Counted from the first letter of the stretch, positions 1 to 11,298 are shown. The stretch is DNA of 35,990 nucleotides from Actinomycetes bacterium (GCA_027491335.1 JAIXWJ010000017.1:1-35990), one strand, 5' to 3'. Translations and numbers: made by a program. The notes: generated by a model from the letters alone, not told the origin.

Positions 1-16
1 GTGCGGGTCCCCGCAC
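1..16. terminator. GC-rich hairpin at window edge
   Basis: GTGCGGG and CCCGCAC form a 7-bp inverted repeat around a 2-nt centre, or a 6-bp stem with a 4-nt loop. It lies just before the ribosome binding site of the first gene. It may be the terminator of a gene cut off by the window edge, or a leader hairpin. There is no T-run. Confidence 0.25.
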
Positions 17-31
17 GCACGAAGGAGCATC

Positions 32-1126
32 ATGGCCGAGAACACGAAAGTCGTCCCCCCGAAGAAGTCCGCCAACAAGGCGACCGATCCGAAGAGTTCC
101 GGGTCGAAGAAGCGTCCGAAAAAGGCGCCAGTGACGGTGACGTCGCACGACTTCGGTGGTAGCGAGATCGGCATCGGTGATCTCGTCGACATCACCTTCC
201 AGCGCACGCTGCGCGTGTCCGAGTCGGGGCTGAACGGATTGCCGCCCGGACTCGGCATGTTCCCGTTGCGTGCCGTGGAGTCCCTCGGTGATCGGGCCAC
301 GGCGGCCATGGTCGAGCGAGGTGGTGTGGTCATGCCCATCTATCAACGCGAGGCGATGTGGTTGTCGTTCCACGCCAACGTCCCCGTCGCCATCCAGATC
401 GCCACCGGGCTTCGCTGTGCGATCACCGGCAACGAACTCGAGAAGCGTTTGCGTCATCGCAAGCAGAACTTCCTCGTGGGGACCACCCAGCCGTGGCTCG
501 ACGGCTTCAAGACCGAGTCCGGCGAGGTGCGTCAGTTCGTGGCGGCTCGATTGGGCGATGGAGCCACGGTGGAGGAGCAGTTGAGCGACGAATCACCGGT
601 GGGAGGAGTGCAGATCGTCGTGTGGGAACTCACCGACGAGGCCCTCGCCCGTTGGAAGTCCCGCCAAGATCGTTGGGTCGACGAGATGCCGTCCGTCTCC
701 GGGATGTGCTTCAGCATCGCGCCGTTGGATTGTCGGATGGACATGGGTGTCGGTGCCGGAGGTCTCATCCAGCAGGAGATCTACAGGTCCGACTTCGCCA
801 AGTCGGACTGGAAGAGCGAGCCATCGGCCCGTGTGTGGGTGCACCTCACCGACGCCAGCAACTGGACCGCGCTCACCGGCGAACCGCAGCCGTCGACGCC
901 GGTCACGGCGCGGACCTACGCCGACTGGGGTTATCCGTGGTTCGATTACTTCGATGCCGACCATGTCGACGTGGACGGGTCGCCGGTGTTGGCCGGTGTG
1001 AAGACGGTGGGCCAGGTTCTCGGTGGCGACGATGACGGCGCGTCCATGCATCCGGGTGCCGCAGTGGTGACTCACCTCGGACCATCGCGTCGCCCGCAAC
1101 GCGTGCGCACGCCGCGTTGGGACTGA
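32..1126 (+). CDS. conserved protein of unknown function, Lys-rich N-terminus
   Basis: A 364-residue protein preceded by a good Shine-Dalgarno (AAGGAG, 6 nt before the ATG). The first 35 residues are rich in Lys, Ser, Thr and Pro and look disordered. The rest is a soluble globular domain with no signal peptide or membrane segment. Landmarks are LPPGLGMFPL, VVMPIYQREAMWLSF, QPWLDGF and VRQFVAARLGDGATVEEQ. I have an impression of a family that shares these MYQREALW and QPWLDG-type motifs and has no known function, but I cannot name a domain. A second possible helical region carries several Trp residues and ends in a basic tail. It converges on the GH84 gene. No function is proposed. Confidence 0.8.
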   Translation: MAENTKVVPPKKSANKATDPKSSGSKKRPKKAPVTVTSHDFGGSEIGIGDLVDITFQRTLRVSESGLNGLPPGLGMFPLRAVESLGDRATAAMVERGGVVMPIYQREAMWLSFHANVPVAIQIATGLRCAITGNELEKRLRHRKQNFLVGTTQPWLDGFKTESGEVRQFVAARLGDGATVEEQLSDESPVGGVQIVVWELTDEALARWKSRQDRWVDEMPSVSGMCFSIAPLDCRMDMGVGAGGLIQQEIYRSDFAKSDWKSEPSARVWVHLTDASNWTALTGEPQPSTPVTARTYADWGYPWFDYFDADHVDVDGSPVLAGVKTVGQVLGGDDDGASMHPGAAVVTHLGPSRRPQRVRTPRWD

Positions 1127-1146
1127 CCGTCGCCTCGATTAGCCGC

Positions 1147-2348
1147 CTAATTCGTGGCGCGCTTCACCAGATCGTCCACCAGCGATGACGAGTACGAGAT
1201 CGATCTCCCGTCGTAGGTGAATCGACCGTGATCGTCGTTGGTGAGCACCGGCCGAAGGCGTGGACCACCGCCGAAAGTGAGCACCGGTTGGCGGCGCCAA
1301 GTTCGCCACGCCATGGCCAGTCCGATGGTGGCCATGGTTCGTAGCTGGGGATCGGGGTCGGGTCGTTCGATGAGGTCGATCGCGCCGATCGCCAATCGCG
1401 CACCTTCGCGCGCGGCGGACACCCAAGCGCCGCAACCTTCGTCGATGTCGTCGACTTCGATCGCGGCTACTTCTTCCCACCATTGACGCGACGGTCGTGC
1501 GCCGGGCCAATGCGGGTCATCGGGGAACGCGGTGGCCTCGGCCAAGCGTCGCCATCCACGCTCGTCGATGCAGGACTCCCACGTGGCCATCGCATCGCCG
1601 CCCCGGCACCACTCCATGGCGCTGGCGATGGTGGGCATCGACGCGCGCGCGAACATCATCGGGTTGACGAGCACGCCCGAGACGACGTGGCGCAGTTCCG
1701 GGTCGCGTCCCGCGTAGGGCCCGAGGTGCAACGCCTCGGTCATCAGGGCGTCGTTCACCGGCGTGTTGTCCCACAACAGCGGCGCGCGCCCGGCGCAGGC
1801 GAGCGCCCGCGCTCGCGCATGACTGGCGTCGATGCGGTCGCTCACCACGTGTTCGCCGGTCCACATCACCTCGACCGACGATGACAGACCGCTCAGCAAC
1901 TCGTTCAAATACGGCGAGCCTTCCAATCCCGCGTAGTGGGTCGGCGTCACCCACACGGGGCAGGCGAAGGTTTGCTCGATTTCGTTGGCCAACGTCCGAT
2001 GTCTTTCGGCGGCATCCAGCACGGGCAGGTCGTCGAAGAGCAAAGCGACTCCGTGGGCGCCCGATGCGATGGCCGGCCGCAGTTTGCGCACCACCTCAGA
2101 GGTGGTCGCATCGGAGCCGGGAGTCAGTCCGACGATCATGCGGACGCCGTCTCGATGTCCGGCCAGTTCGGCGAAGCCATCGAGTTCCTCGGGCAGAAAG
2201 TCGTCGCGCCACAGATCGCGATGTCGGGGTTCGGACTTGCCGGCCCACACGTAAGCGTTGGCATCGAAGCGCGCGAGCAACTCGATGCAGGCCTTGCGAT
2301 CGGCCAAGGACCAAGGGGCTCCGTAGAAGCCCTCGATGACCCCGGTGA

Positions 2349-2352
<4 letters not shown>
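1147..2352 (-). CDS. GH84-type beta-N-acetylglucosaminidase (NAGidase domain)
   Basis: A 401-residue protein opening with [14 protein letters not shown], the signature of the NAGidase/GH84 family (bacterial O-GlcNAcase-like hexosaminidases using substrate-assisted catalysis). [11 protein letters not shown] followed by RDLWRDDF matches the conserved second strand (Tyr, Lys, Trp-Arg). LLFDDLP carries the catalytic Asp pair at residues 107-108. There is no signal peptide, so it probably acts in the cytoplasm on N-acetylhexosaminides. The GTG start at 2352 overlaps the leuS stop by 4 nt (GTGA), which implies translational coupling. It is the first in-frame start that keeps the GH84 N-terminus intact; the open frame continues upstream but only as a shadow of leuS. 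The C-terminal ~150 residues are less characteristic. Natural substrate unknown. Confidence 0.85.
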
Positions 2353-5249
<2,897 letters not shown>

Positions 5250-5294
5250 GGCGACCCAAGGGTAACGGCACGACGATGGGGCGGGGATCTCCGT

Positions 5295-5344
5295 GGCCAA
5301 AATGCCACGTCGGAAACGGGGGCCAAAATGCCGGGCCAAAAGCC
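5295..5344. repeat. short GGCCAAAATGCC direct repeats in intergenic region
   Basis: GGCCAAAATGCC occurs exactly at 5295-5306 and 5321-5332. A degenerate third copy, GGCCAAAAGCC, is at 5334-5344. They lie in the 170-bp gap between divergent leuS and the acyl-AMP ligase gene. They could be regulatory boxes or the remains of an element; nothing else decides between these. Confidence 0.5.
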
Positions 5345-5419
5345 GGGCTCGAAAACACCGATGGTCACCGGTCGCAACGTCGCGAAGAACTACCTTTTGT
5401 CTGCCTTCGGGCATTCACC

Positions 5420-7135
5420 ATGAACGTTCCGTCAACCTCTCCGCGTCCGTTGCCCACCGGCTCGGTCATCGATCGTCTCGAAGTGTCGGCCGATGCTCCG
5501 ACGGGAGTGCGGTTCGTCGGCTCCAGCGTCGTGCCCGCCGAGGGTCCGGCCTACGTGTCGTGGCGCGAGATCCACGATGACGCCCGCGCCGTCGGGGCGA
5601 CCCTGCAAGCGATGGGCCTGGTGCCGGGTGATCACGTGGCGATTCTCGGCCCCACCAGCCGCGCACTCATGACCATCATTCGCGGATGCTGGATGTCGGG
5701 CATGGCGAGCATGGTCTTGCCGTTGCCGATGCGCATGGCGTCGCTCGATGCGTTCGTCGAGGGAACGCGCGCGCGAATTCGTCATGGTGACGCCAAGTTG
5801 GTGTTGATCGACGACCAGCTGGCGGCCTTCTACGAGACCGCCCCCGGAGATCCGCCGACCATGTCGATGAACGCGGTGCTGCCGGGACCCGGTCGACCGT
5901 CGGGTGATCGGTTGGAGATCCCACCGCACGATCCCGAGCGGCTGGTGATTCTGCAATACACGAGCGGATCCACCTCGGAGCCCAAGGGCGTGATGATTCC
6001 CGATCGGGTGCTCACGGCCAACGTGGACGCCAGTTGTGCGGCCGCCGAATTGGACACGGCCGAGGTGATGGTGTCGTGGTTGCCGCTCTATCACGACATG
6101 GGACTCGTCGGGTTCCTCTCCATTCCGATGTTGAACGGTGTGGAGCTCGTGCAGGCGGGTCCACAGGACTTCATGGCCCATCCGGGTCATTGGATGCAAT
6201 GGATCAGCGATTGGAAGGGAACGGCCACCGCGGGACCCAACTTCGCGTGGGTGTTGGCCACCAGGGCTCTCAAGCGCATGACCGACATCGACTTGTCGAC
6301 GTTGACGCTCGCGCTGTCCGGCGCCGAGCCCGTGGACCCCAATGCGGTGGAAGCGTTCGTCTCGGCCGCTGCGCCGTTCGGTTTCTCGGCCGGCAGCATC
6401 TTTCCGGCCTTCGGCATGGCCGAGGTGGCCATCGGTGGAGCGTTCCCGCCCCGACATCGGGGTTTGCGTTGCGACGACGTCGATCGAGTGGTGATGGAGC
6501 GTGAGCGCGTCGCGCGACCGGTGGACTCGGGTTCGACCGATCCGGAGGTCGCGGTGCGCCGCTTGCCGTTGCTCGGCAAGGCAGTGCCCGGTCTCGAGAT
6601 GAGGGTGGTCGATCCGGAGACGCGCGTCGATCTGCCCGAGCGACAGGTGGGCGAGTTGTTGCTGCGAGGCACCAGTGTGACCCCCGGCTACTACAAGCGC
6701 CCCGAGGCGACACGCGCGATGTTCCACGAGGGTTGGTTGTGCACCGGAGACCTCGCGTATCTGCTCGACGGCGAACTGGTCATCTGCGGTCGCATCAAGG
6801 ACGTCATCATCGTTGGTGGGCGAAACGTGTTCCCCGAGGACATCGAGCGCGCGGTGGGTTCCCTCGACGGAGTGCGCGCCGGAAACGTCATCGCGTTCGG
6901 TGTGGACGGGTACAAGGGCAAAGAGACCGTGGTCGTGGTGGCCGAGGTCAAGACCGACGATCCGGATTCGGTGCGACAAGCGATTCACCATGCCGCACTC
7001 GAGGTGTCGGGGCTTCCACCCCGCGACGTCATGTTGGTTCGACCGGGAACGCTGCCCAAGACGAGCAGTGGGAAGCTGCAACGTGCCAAGTGTCGGGAGT
7101 CCTACCTCGCCGACGAATTGGATCTGGTCGGCTGA
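5420..7135 (+). CDS. fatty-acyl-AMP ligase / acyl-CoA synthetase family
   Basis: A 571-residue member of the adenylate-forming (ANL) superfamily, which activates a carboxylic acid to acyl-AMP. The phosphate loop is YTSGSTSEPKGVM (residues 180-192). WLPLYHDMGL, GRIKDVIIVGGRNVFPEDIE and the C-terminal catalytic-lysine motif PKTSSGKLQRAKCR are present. The HDMGL and RNVFPEDIE pattern resembles fatty-acyl-AMP ligases (FadD32-like) more than ordinary acyl-CoA ligases. However, I cannot confirm the FAAL-specific insertion, so a CoA product is possible. No polyketide synthase or acyl carrier protein is nearby to receive an acyl-AMP. ATG 5420 is chosen because residues from here match the family; the frame extends upstream through the leuS leader. 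No convincing Shine-Dalgarno is seen. Transcribed divergently from leuS. Confidence 0.85.
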   Translation: MNVPSTSPRPLPTGSVIDRLEVSADAPTGVRFVGSSVVPAEGPAYVSWREIHDDARAVGATLQAMGLVPGDHVAILGPTSRALMTIIRGCWMSGMASMVLPLPMRMASLDAFVEGTRARIRHGDAKLVLIDDQLAAFYETAPGDPPTMSMNAVLPGPGRPSGDRLEIPPHDPERLVILQYTSGSTSEPKGVMIPDRVLTANVDASCAAAELDTAEVMVSWLPLYHDMGLVGFLSIPMLNGVELVQAGPQDFMAHPGHWMQWISDWKGTATAGPNFAWVLATRALKRMTDIDLSTLTLALSGAEPVDPNAVEAFVSAAAPFGFSAGSIFPAFGMAEVAIGGAFPPRHRGLRCDDVDRVVMERERVARPVDSGSTDPEVAVRRLPLLGKAVPGLEMRVVDPETRVDLPERQVGELLLRGTSVTPGYYKRPEATRAMFHEGWLCTGDLAYLLDGELVICGRIKDVIIVGGRNVFPEDIERAVGSLDGVRAGNVIAFGVDGYKGKETVVVVAEVKTDDPDSVRQAIHHAALEVSGLPPRDVMLVRPGTLPKTSSGKLQRAKCRESYLADELDLVG

Positions 7136-7158
7136 ACTCGACGGGTCGCTTCGCCGAC

Positions 7159-7434
7159 CTACGGATTGATGTTGCGAATGTCGATCGTGGCGAGGGGGGA
7201 TCGCGACGGCTCGATGATCGGAACGGTCCTTCCTGGACACGTGCGGGACACGCGGGCCCGACCGGAACGAATGGTCGCGACGTTCGTCGACGAGAAGACG
7301 ACGGCGTCGATGCATTCGGATTCGTGGCGAGCCTCGGTGGCGTTCACGGACCAGGCCACGATCGGGACGATGGGGGAGACGACGATGAGGGCGGTCAGTG
7401 CGGACGCGAAATGGCGCCGTGCGTGGGAATACAT
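7159..7434 (-). CDS. possible small exported or membrane-anchored protein
   Basis: A 91-residue reading frame in the 376-bp gap after the acyl-AMP ligase gene. Residues 1-8 are basic (MYSHARRH). Residues 9-30 are hydrophobic (FASALTALIVVSPIVPIVAW and onward). A polar tail with two cysteines (41 and 66) follows. This is the architecture of a signal peptide or single anchor with a small extracytoplasmic domain. It could be the last gene of the minus-strand run ending with the F420-dependent oxidoreductase, after a 77-nt gap. No clear Shine-Dalgarno precedes ATG 7434, and a GTG three codons earlier is an alternative start. No family recognised. Reality of the gene is moderately uncertain. Confidence 0.4.
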   Translation of the reverse strand: MYSHARRHFASALTALIVVSPIVPIVAWSVNATEARHESECIDAVVFSSTNVATIRSGRARVSRTCPGRTVPIIEPSRSPLATIDIRNINP

Positions 7435-7511
7435 GTGCGACACATGGACCGACACGCCACCGATCGCTGTGTGTGCCGTGTTCGAGAACCTTCTTGAGGA
7501 AGTCTGAACGG

Positions 7512-8531
7512 TCAGGCGGCGCTCAACGCGGCCATCACCTTGGCCCAGCGTTCCGGATCGCTCTTGTACGGCGCGTAGAACGAGATGCGTTCGATCACGT
7601 CGCCGTAACGATGACTCAACTCGGGGGCGATCTGCTCGGGTTCGCCCACCACTGCGAAAGTGTTCAACACCTCGTCGGTGATCTCGTTGCCCATTTCCAC
7701 CCACTTGCCCTGCTTCGACAACGAGTTGAGGCGATCCTGCAGGTCGCCCCAGCCGTGCAATTCGAGGACCGGCCGGTAGGCCGGGGTGGAACCGTAGAAA
7801 GCGATTTGCTGGCGGGTGCCCGCGCTGGCCTTCACGACTTCGTCCTCGTTGTTGCCGGTGACGACGAAACTCGGTCCGACGATCTCGAAGCCGTCCATGG
7901 TCTTGCCGGCCTTGGCTCGGCCGCGCTCGAGAGCCGGAATGGTGACCTCGCGCAGATAACGCTCGGTGGTGAATCCGTGGCAGATGAATCCGTCGCACAC
8001 CTCACCGGCAACTTCGGTCATCAACTCGCCCACACCGGCGAGGAAGATCTTGGGCTTGCCGTATGCGGAAATGTCGGAGGCGGCGGGGGTGAAGAACGGG
8101 GTCATCAACGTGTGGGTGTAGAACTCGCCACGGAAGTCGAGCTTCGCTCCGGTCAGCCACGTGTCCCAGATCGCGTGAATGGCCAACACCATCTCGCGCA
8201 TGCGCGCCGCGGGCTTGCTCCACGGCATGCTGAAGCGCTTGGTGATGTGCGGTTGGATCTGGCTACCGAGGCCGAGAATGAACCGACCCTTGGAGAAAGC
8301 CTGCAAGTCCCACGCGGTGTTGGCCAGCGTCATCGGACTGCGAGCGAACGCCACCGCGATCGACGTTCCGAGCTCCACCTTGCTCGTGTGCTCGGCGGCC
8401 AACAGCAGCGGAAGGAACGGGTCGTGGTTGGTCTCGGCCGTCCACGCGCCGCTGTAACCGGCGGCCTCGGCTTCCTTGGCACTGGCCGCGGCCTCGTGCA
8501 GGTTCAGACTGATTCCACCGTCGACCTTCAT
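7512..8531 (-). CDS. LLM-class F420-dependent oxidoreductase
   Basis: A 339-residue luciferase-like monooxygenase-fold protein (TIM barrel). Members use reduced coenzyme F420 or FMN for hydride transfer. Typical elements are the N-terminal AAASAKEAEAAGYSGAWTAE, the strand VELGTSIAVAFARSPMTLA, and the QAFSKGRFILGLGSQ segment. KIFLAGVGELMTEVAGEVCDG follows. The pattern resembles the MSMEG_2256-type subfamily known from mycobacteria and related actinobacteria. The substrate is unknown. A strong Shine-Dalgarno (GAGGAGG, 3 to 4 nt before ATG) fixes the start. It lies 42 nt downstream of the PAC2 gene and is probably co-transcribed with it. Confidence 0.92.
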   Translation of the reverse strand: MKVDGGISLNLHEAAASAKEAEAAGYSGAWTAETNHDPFLPLLLAAEHTSKVELGTSIAVAFARSPMTLANTAWDLQAFSKGRFILGLGSQIQPHITKRFSMPWSKPAARMREMVLAIHAIWDTWLTGAKLDFRGEFYTHTLMTPFFTPAASDISAYGKPKIFLAGVGELMTEVAGEVCDGFICHGFTTERYLREVTIPALERGRAKAGKTMDGFEIVGPSFVVTGNNEDEVVKASAGTRQQIAFYGSTPAYRPVLELHGWGDLQDRLNSLSKQGKWVEMGNEITDEVLNTFAVVGEPEQIAPELSHRYGDVIERISFYAPYKSDPERWAKVMAALSAA

Positions 8532-8573
8532 GGGTCCTCCTCGATTCGGGTGAGAAGGAAACTAGTGCCCCCG

Positions 8574-9482
8574 TCAGGGCAGGTCGGGGTTCGCGTCGCG
8601 GAGGAACGCCTCCAACTCGGCGGTGAGTTCCTCGGGCGTCGGGATGTCCTTTTCGGAAAGCAACTCGGCGTTGGGATCCGTGGATGGCCGTGGTGCCATC
8701 GTGTCGTAGGCCTGCTCCAGCTTTTCGACCATCTCCTGATGCTCGGCGTTCTTGGCCACGAGCCGGTCGAGGCGCTCGGTCTGGATGACCGCCTCTTGTT
8801 GGAGCGACCCGCGGTCGAAGACCAACCCGGCGGTGTCCTTCAGGCCATCGAGCAGAGCGACGGCGGCGGCCGGGTAGGTCATGGCCGGGATGTACTGGGG
8901 GACTTGGGCCCAGATGCTGATGGATGGGATGCCCGCATCGTGGAGCACTTGTTCGAGCACGGCCGCCATGCCGGCGGGAACGTCGACCGACGTTCGCACG
9001 AACGCATGCTTGTTCAGCAGATCGGACGACGGCGTGGTGCACGAGAGGTTGCTCGGGCGCGTGTGCGGGGTGGGGAAGGGGTAGGCGCCGAGGCCGACCA
9101 TCATCGACACGTCGAGTCGAAGACACAACTCGCGCACCGCGGCGGAGAAGCGATGCCATGCCGAATCGGGTTCGGAGCCCGTGAGGATGAGCACGTCTCG
9201 TCCGTTGCGATCGTGGCCCGCGTACAAATCGATGCTGGGCCATTCGATGTTGCTGTTGCGACCGTCGCGAATCTCCATCGTTGGTCGACGGGCGCGGAAG
9301 TCGATGAAGACGTCGGCATCGAACGTGGCGATCGGGATCGGATTTATCTGTGCCTCGATGGCGTTCATCGCCTCGTTCGCCGCACCGGCGGCGTCGATCC
9401 ATCCCTGCAGCATCACGACCAACACCGGCTTGCCGAGGCGAGGTAGATCACCGTTCAACTCCACGTCGGGAATGGAGCTCAT
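8574..9482 (-). CDS. PAC2 family protein
   Basis: A 302-residue protein of the PAC2 family (proteasome assembly chaperone 2-like, purine-nucleoside-phosphorylase-like fold). Such proteins are common in actinobacteria, and their bacterial role is unsettled. Characteristic stretches are PVLVVMLQGWIDAAGAANEAM near the N-terminus, DLYAGHDRNGRDVLILTGSEPD, MVGLGAYPFPTPHTRP, and SIWAQVPQYIPAMTYPAAAVALL. The C-terminal 70 residues are charged and probably helical. The ATG overlaps the phosphotransferase stop by 4 nt (ATGA), so the two genes are translationally coupled. No proteasome subunit lies in the window, so a proteasomal link is not supported by context. Confidence 0.9.
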   Translation of the reverse strand: MSSIPDVELNGDLPRLGKPVLVVMLQGWIDAAGAANEAMNAIEAQINPIPIATFDADVFIDFRARRPTMEIRDGRNSNIEWPSIDLYAGHDRNGRDVLILTGSEPDSAWHRFSAAVRELCLRLDVSMMVGLGAYPFPTPHTRPSNLSCTTPSSDLLNKHAFVRTSVDVPAGMAAVLEQVLHDAGIPSISIWAQVPQYIPAMTYPAAAVALLDGLKDTAGLVFDRGSLQQEAVIQTERLDRLVAKNAEHQEMVEKLEQAYDTMAPRPSTDPNAELLSEKDIPTPEELTAELEAFLRDANPDLP

Positions 9483-10513
9483 GACAGTCGCCCGAGCATT
9501 TCCTCGGCGCGGGCCGCCGCTCCGAGAACCTGTTGATTGAACGGTTCGAGTTCGGCGGGATCGCGCTGGCCCAACGCGCCTCCGAGGTATCGGGCGTAGA
9601 CGCCCTCGAGAATGCAGACCAACTTCCAGAAGGCGAAAGTGACGTAGAAGTCGAGTTGCGAGGTGTCGCGCCCGCTGACTTCGGCGTATCGGGCGGCCAG
9701 GTCGGCACGATCGAGGAAGCCGGGCGCCGAACAGGCCGAACCGGTCCAGGCGGACGCGTCGTCGCCCGGTCCGGTCCAGTACACCATCAGCAATCCGAGA
9801 TCGGCCATCGGATCACCGAGGGTGCAGATCTCCCAGTCGAGAACCGCGATGACGTTTCCGTTCGTGTCGATCATGCAGTTGTCGAGTCGATAGTCCCCGT
9901 GAACGAGCGAAGCGGGACCCTGTTCGGGGATGCGAGCCAGCAACGCGTCGTGGACCCGATCGACCGCCGGAAGTTCACGAGTCTTCTGCTGATTCCATTG
10001 CCCGTACCAACGCTTCAGTTGTCGCGCGATGTACCCCTCGTGACGGCCGAGGTCGCCGAGACCGACGCGCGTGGGATCGACGCGATGAATGGCGGCCATC
10101 GTGTCGACGATCGATTCGCTGGCGCGCCGACGCGAGTCGGGAGTGAGCAGCGTCTCGGCCGCCTCACGGTCGCGAACGACCAAACCATCGACGAACTTCA
10201 TCACGTAGAAGGGCGCGTCGTTGATCGAAGGATCGTCGCAGAAGCCCACCGCGGGTGCCACGGGGACCGGGGTGTCTTGAAGAGCATGGATGATTCGATG
10301 CTCGCGTCCCATGTCGTGCGCACTGGCCAACACGTGGCCGAGCGGTGGCCGACGGAGAACGAAACGGTTTCCGTTGGCGGCGGTGACGCGATAGGTCAGG
10401 TTCGAATGTCCTCCGGCGATCACGTCGAACCGAAACGGGCCCTGTGCTCCGGCGACGTTGCGCTGCAACCAATCGGTGACCGCATCGATTCGGATACCGG
10501 GTGCGTCGGACAC
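9479..10513 (-). CDS. aminoglycoside-phosphotransferase-fold kinase family (ACAD10/11-like)
   Basis: A 344-residue protein of the APH/choline-kinase fold. The nucleotide loop region is IAGGHSNLTYRV (from residue 32), with Arg-rich strand RFVLRRPP. The catalytic loop is VHGDYRLDN (Asp207, Asn212) and the metal-binding motif is LDWEICTLGDPMADLG (Asp226). This set is typical of the phosphotransferase proteins linked to ACAD10/ACAD11-type acyl-CoA dehydrogenases in actinobacteria, which phosphorylate small hydroxylated substrates. The actual substrate is unknown. The GTG start at 10513 lies 7 nt after a TACCGT hexamer on the minus strand, suggesting a leaderless transcript. The open frame continues upstream only as a shadow of the divergent thioredoxin gene. 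First gene of the run with PAC2 and the F420 oxidoreductase. Confidence 0.88.
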   Translation of the reverse strand: MSDAPGIRIDAVTDWLQRNVAGAQGPFRFDVIAGGHSNLTYRVTAANGNRFVLRRPPLGHVLASAHDMGREHRIIHALQDTPVPVAPAVGFCDDPSINDAPFYVMKFVDGLVVRDREAAETLLTPDSRRRASESIVDTMAAIHRVDPTRVGLGDLGRHEGYIARQLKRWYGQWNQQKTRELPAVDRVHDALLARIPEQGPASLVHGDYRLDNCMIDTNGNVIAVLDWEICTLGDPMADLGLLMVYWTGPGDDASAWTGSACSAPGFLDRADLAARYAEVSGRDTSQLDFYVTFAFWKLVCILEGVYARYLGGALGQRDPAELEPFNQQVLGAAARAEEMLGRLS

Positions 10514-10520
10514 GGCGCAT

Positions 10521-10526
10521 ACGGTA
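10521..10526 (-). promoter_or_regulatory. -10-like TACCGT of a putative leaderless promoter
   Basis: On the minus strand TACCGT (TANNNT) ends exactly 7 nt before the GTG of the phosphotransferase gene. That spacing puts the expected transcription start on the start codon. No Shine-Dalgarno is present. Inferred from spacing only. Confidence 0.4.
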
Positions 10527-10563
10527 CCCCTCGGCGAACGCGTTTCGATATCGAGAGCCCCGA

Positions 10564-10569
10564 TAACGT
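10564..10569 (+). promoter_or_regulatory. -10-like TAACGT of a putative leaderless promoter
   Basis: TAACGT ends exactly 7 nt before the ATG of the thioredoxin gene, without a Shine-Dalgarno between. A partly palindromic TTCGATATCGA lies about 12 bp upstream. It is the mirror image of the arrangement on the other strand of the same 63-bp intergenic region. Confidence 0.4.
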
Positions 10570-10576
10570 CCCACAC

Positions 10577-11281
10577 ATGTACATCGACGTCACCGATGCC
10601 TCGTTCGAAAACGACGTTCTGGCGCGTTCCATGACCGTTCCGGTGGTCGTCGATTTGTGGGCCCCGTGGTGCGAGCCGTGCAAGACCCTCGGTCCGATCA
10701 TCGAACGCGTCGTCGCGGCCACGAACGGCAAGGTCGTTTTGGCGAAGGTGAACATCGACGAGAACCCCGGTATCGCTCAAGCCTTCCGGGTGCAGTCGAT
10801 TCCCGCGGTGTTCGCCGTGGCGGATGGTCGAGCGATGCCCATGTTCCAAGGCGCCCAGCCCGAGCACGTCGTGAAGCAGTACGTCGACATGCTGTTGCCT
10901 TCCGCTCAGGACGAAGTCATCGCCGATCTGTTGGCGAAGGGGGACGAGGAGAGTCTGCAGGCGGTGCTCGGTATCGATCCCGGCAACGAAGCCGCGATCG
11001 TCGCGCTGGCGGGCATTCTCACCGCGCGCGGCCAAGGCGAGGACGCTCTGGCCTTGCTGGCGCGAGTCCCCGAAACCGATGAAGTGCGCAAGGCCGCCGC
11101 GGCCGCCCGTATGTCGATGCGACCCGCCGACGATTTCGATGATCAACTCGCCGGTTTGCTGGACAGCGTGAAGGCCGATGAGGCCGCGCGTCAGCAGTTT
11201 CTCGACATTCTCGAGTTGATGGGCGCCGAGGATCCGCGAACCGCGGGCTGGCGCAAGAAGCTCACCGCGCGCTTGTTCTGA
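10577..11281 (+). CDS. thioredoxin-domain protein with C-terminal helical repeat domain (CnoX/YbbN-like)
   Basis: A 234-residue cytoplasmic protein. Residues 1-110 form a thioredoxin domain with the active-site motif WAPWCEPCK (Cys32 and Cys35) and the cis-Pro loop SIPAVFAVADG (Pro76). Residues 115-234 are helical and Ala-rich (NEAAIVALAGILTARGQGEDALALL), matching the TPR-like C-terminal domain of YbbN/CnoX proteins, which act as chaperone-linked redox protectors. The dipeptide between the cysteines is Glu-Pro rather than the usual Gly-Pro, which should alter the redox potential. ATG 10577 is chosen because it starts the thioredoxin fold; the frame extends far upstream only as antisense of the phosphotransferase. 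Followed by a strong hairpin. Confidence 0.9.
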   Translation: MYIDVTDASFENDVLARSMTVPVVVDLWAPWCEPCKTLGPIIERVVAATNGKVVLAKVNIDENPGIAQAFRVQSIPAVFAVADGRAMPMFQGAQPEHVVKQYVDMLLPSAQDEVIADLLAKGDEESLQAVLGIDPGNEAAIVALAGILTARGQGEDALALLARVPETDEVRKAAAAARMSMRPADDFDDQLAGLLDSVKADEAARQQFLDILELMGAEDPRTAGWRKKLTARLF

Positions 11282-11298
11282 CCGAGTCCGTACAGCGA

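Noticed and set aside
7166..7507. Plus-strand 113-codon frame in the gap after the acyl-AMP ligase
   Set aside because: It is antisense to the more protein-like minus-strand frame, lacks hydrophobic or domain features, and has no clear ribosome binding site.
7398..9446. Long plus-strand open frame (682 codons) opposite the F420 oxidoreductase and PAC2 genes
   Set aside because: Antisense shadow; the minus-strand products are recognisable and have proper start signals.
9479..10513. Idea that the APH-fold phosphotransferase is methylthioribose kinase (mtnK), completing methionine salvage with mtnC and mtnD
   Set aside because: Its sequence pattern is that of the ACAD10/11-linked group, and it belongs to a different operon coupled to a PAC2 gene.
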